Positions 39,751-40,150 of a DNA stretch of 40,150 nucleotides are shown here, in pieces. The stretch's first letter is position 1, and every line of letters starts with the position of its first letter. The stretch is from UBA6109 sp964506465 (GTDB lineage Bacteria; Desulfobacterota; Syntrophia; Syntrophales; UBA6109), in assembly GCA_964506465.1 (NCBI GenBank), contig CAZDLM010000022.1, positions 1 through 40,150 on the forward strand, read 5' to 3'. The notes under the pieces are model-generated. The model saw only the letters and a list, made by a program, of their open reading frames with translations. It made no database searches and was not told where the DNA came from. Both the position numbers and the translations under genes were made by a program.

Positions 39751-40011
39751 CTATGAAAAGAGCTCTTCGAGTGTATAGAGTTTTGCCTTCTTCGCCTTGA
39801 GGGCTTTTGCCCCCTTCCGGATTTCTTTCATGAGGGGCAGGTCGGACCGCACGGCGGCCGTTTCCTTCAGGCGCTCATAGGTATCGGCGCTGATCATCAC
39901 CGCGGCGGGACTGCCGTTCCGGGTGATGACGACCTCTTCGTCCCGGGAGCATACCGCCTCGACCAGTCCGCTCAGTCTCATCTTGGCCTCGGACAGGGAA
40001 AGCGTCTTCAT
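39751..40011 (-). CDS. Phd/YefM-family antitoxin
   Basis: An 86-residue protein starting MKTLSLSEAKMRLSGLVEAV, the Phd/YefM DNA-binding N terminus, then VVITRNGSPAAVMISADTYE, a family hallmark. The C-terminal tail (KEIRKGAKALKAKKAKLYTL) is the segment expected to wrap the toxin. The gene is preceded by GGAGG-like purines and by a promoter with a palindromic operator, fitting autoregulation by the antitoxin. It neutralises the RelE-type toxin encoded directly downstream. Confidence 0.92.
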   Translation of the reverse strand: MKTLSLSEAKMRLSGLVEAVCSRDEEVVITRNGSPAAVMISADTYERLKETAAVRSDLPLMKEIRKGAKALKAKKAKLYTLEELFS

Positions 40012-40030
40012 TTTTCGGCCTCCATTTCGT

Positions 40031-40048
40031 TGACCGGAATTCCGGTCA
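40031..40048. promoter_or_regulatory. Palindromic operator of the toxin-antitoxin operon
   Basis: TGACCGGAATTCCGGTCA is a perfect 18-bp palindrome located between the -10 element and the antitoxin start. That is where Phd-type antitoxins bind to repress their own operon. Confidence 0.7.
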
Positions 40049-40050
40049 CA

Positions 40051-40078
40051 ATGATAAAGCGATTTCTCTTCTTGTCAA
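40051..40078 (-). promoter_or_regulatory. Promoter of the toxin-antitoxin operon
   Basis: On the minus strand, TTGACA (40078-40073) and TATCAT (40056-40051) with 16-bp spacing, adjacent to the palindrome. Confidence 0.8.
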
Positions 40079-40104
40079 GCATGCCCTCATTTCATTGTCA
40101 GTGA

Positions 40105-40147
40105 CACATGATATGTCCGGTTTCGTAGCACATCATATGTCCGGTTT
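40105..40147 (+). repeat. Two 19-bp tandem repeats, possible insertion-sequence end
   Basis: CACATGATATGTCCGGTTT (40105-40123) recurs with one change at 40129-40147, a 24-bp period. Such repeats are typical of transposase-binding sites at IS termini; the element itself would lie beyond the window. Confidence 0.5.
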
Positions 40148-40150
40148 TAT

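Overview
The window reads as a chromosomal segment of a strictly anaerobic, GC-rich Desulfobacterota (former Deltaproteobacteria) member, plausibly of the Syntrophales type. The grounds are a HesB/IscA-like selenoprotein, type IV pilus retraction ATPases, a chemoreceptor ending in EEFRDF, a clostridial-type ferredoxin, a bacterial deoxyhypusine-synthase homologue and a tmk-holB-ricT-metG block. The taxonomy is inferred from gene content; no rRNA gene is present.

Left core (1-10.9 kb): the tail of a methyl-accepting chemotaxis protein; an alpha/beta hydrolase behind a consensus promoter; a small desulforedoxin-like protein with a histone-H1-like tail; a leftward pair (pyruvate-kinase alpha/beta-domain protein, secreted transglutaminase-like protein); a HesB-like selenoprotein with in-frame TGA and a SECIS-like hairpin; a TPR protein; a leftward pilT-pilT/U-receiver cluster; a rightward amidase; and tRNA-Ala(CGC).

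Island (10.9-21.7 kb): a lower-GC block starts at the 3' end of tRNA-Ala and stops at an imperfect 41-43 bp copy of that end near 21.64 kb, which I read as attL/attR of a genomic island. No integrase is visible. Inside, nearly all genes point left and most are followed at once by a 50-65 bp imperfect palindrome with integron attC architecture, so the island appears to hold an integron cassette array without an integrase (CALIN-like). Cassette products include a putative lipoprotein deaminase, a TIR/deoxyribosyltransferase-like protein, three proteins with HEPN-like R-x4-H motifs, membrane proteins and unknowns. Two genes share an ~88 bp leader. This is the most novel part of the window.

Right core (21.7-40.15 kb): a rightward cupin / helical protein / DUF2726 set; a leftward DASS-type symporter and deoxyhypusine-synthase-like enzyme; then a long rightward block for DNA repair and isoprenoid synthesis (xseA, xseB, ispA-type prenyltransferase, dxs, tlyA, an ispH-UbiA fusion), a lipoprotein, a NifU-type scaffold, a ferredoxin, tmk, holB, ricT-like and metG, closed by a strong terminator. 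The right edge has a leftward Phd-RelE toxin-antitoxin pair with a palindromic operator over its promoter, overlapping a PhzF-family gene, and a tandem repeat that looks like the end of an insertion sequence running out of the window.

Functionally, xseB-ispA-dxs-tlyA-ispH is arranged as overlapping or tightly spaced genes that supply and use DXP-pathway isoprenoids, while tmk-holB-ricT-metG is a conserved housekeeping set. The island genes look like independent accessory functions, several plausibly related to phage defence or stress.
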